Below, piece by piece: positions 4,958-5,222 of a stretch of 5,222 nt of DNA. The translations under genes and the position numbers were made by a program. Where the stretch lies: assembly GCA_018064575.1 (NCBI GenBank), contig JAGHUZ010000122.1, forward strand, positions 1-5,222. Reading direction: 5' to 3'. The notes below the pieces were generated by a model. It was not told the origin of the DNA, searched no databases, and saw only the letters and a list, made by a program, of their open reading frames with translations. Source of the stretch: Candidatus Minthomonas equi (lineage in GTDB: Bacteria; Bacteroidota; Bacteroidia; Bacteroidales; UBA932). The number at the start of each line of letters is the position of its first letter. Positions within the stretch are counted from its first letter, which is position 1.

Positions 4958-5222
4958 ATGAAACAGTTTTTAATTATAATGGTCATGATTGCTGCAAGCC
5001 TATGCTCTTGCAACCAAAGGAGCCGGCAATGTCATCAGAGCCTGCTGTAACCTTCCCAAAGGGACCCGTATCATCAACATCGGCTATGCCGGAAGCAACA
5101 ATGTCGAAATAGGAACGGTAGCCCTGGTGAGCGACACTTTCAGATACACTGACGGGAATTATAAGTTCGATGACCACGCCAACCCGCTTCACCTCTCGGA
5201 CGAAGGACTTCCGTGTTATACG
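4958..5222 (+). pseudogene. Putative lipoprotein, apparent frameshift, 3' end outside window
   Basis: From ATG 4958 the reading frame encodes a good lipoprotein signal peptide, MKQFLIIMVMIAASLCSC, with lipobox LCSC and the cysteine codon at 5009-5011. That frame then ends at TAA 5048-5050 after only 30 codons. The +1 frame is open from 4989 to the end of the window with coding-like composition and C-ending codons. It reads ATKGAGNVIRACCNLPKGTR from 5010 and continues without a stop, but has no ATG of its own and no signal peptide. One extra base somewhere in 4989-5047, for example in CAACCAAAGG (5011-5020), would explain this: removing it joins the lipobox to KGAGNVIRACC. The cause may be a real disruption, a sequencing or assembly error, or recoding. 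A -7 promoter box ten bases upstream suggests the gene is or was expressed. I do not recognise the family. Confidence 0.55.

Noticed and set aside
4983..5192. Minus-strand 69-codon open frame opposite the frameshifted lipoprotein.
   Set aside because: The plus strand has a promoter box, a signal peptide and coding-like composition; the minus frame has none of these and looks like its shadow.

Overview
The window looks like ordinary chromosomal sequence from a member of the Bacteroidota, most likely Bacteroidales. Three things point there. The first is a minus-strand gene set of sigma-54-type regulator, lptE, a small TPR-like protein and secG, a neighbourhood I recall from Bacteroidales genomes. 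The second is the set of start regions, which lack Shine-Dalgarno sequences and are preceded by TAnnTTTG boxes, the -7 element of the Bacteroidota primary sigma factor. The third is an OmpA-like lipoprotein of the YASP(D/E)G type. I cannot name the genus.

Layout. Positions 48-2687 (minus strand) hold a compact four-gene operon read from right to left: a sigma-54-type AAA+ activator, lptE (4-base overlap), a 185-residue TPR-like protein and secG. Its promoter box lies only four bases before the activator's start codon, and a perfect 8-bp inverted repeat lies just upstream. Diverging from it, 2841-4499 (plus strand) encodes a 552-residue lipoprotein with an OmpA-like centre and a helical-repeat C-terminus; its codon bias suggests high expression. 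A strong hairpin terminator at 4515-4551 follows, and its symmetry lets it also stop the converging tRNA-Ser(CGA) gene (4623-4713, minus) with its own promoter. After about 240 bp of non-coding DNA containing a 14-bp palindrome, a second lipoprotein gene starts at 4958. It changes frame shortly after its lipobox and runs off the window.

Functional themes. Most genes concern the envelope: SecG belongs to the protein-export channel, LptE to outer-membrane LPS assembly, and the OmpA-like lipoprotein probably links the outer membrane to peptidoglycan. The regulator heads the operon and may control it, but its target is not visible here.

I found no mobile element, CRISPR array, defence system or clearly undescribed multi-gene system. 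The points most worth a second look are the GAYNGA variant of the activator's sigma-54-contact loop, the apparent frameshift in the last gene, the inverted repeat at the regulator promoter, and the cysteine cluster near the C-terminus of the OmpA-like lipoprotein.
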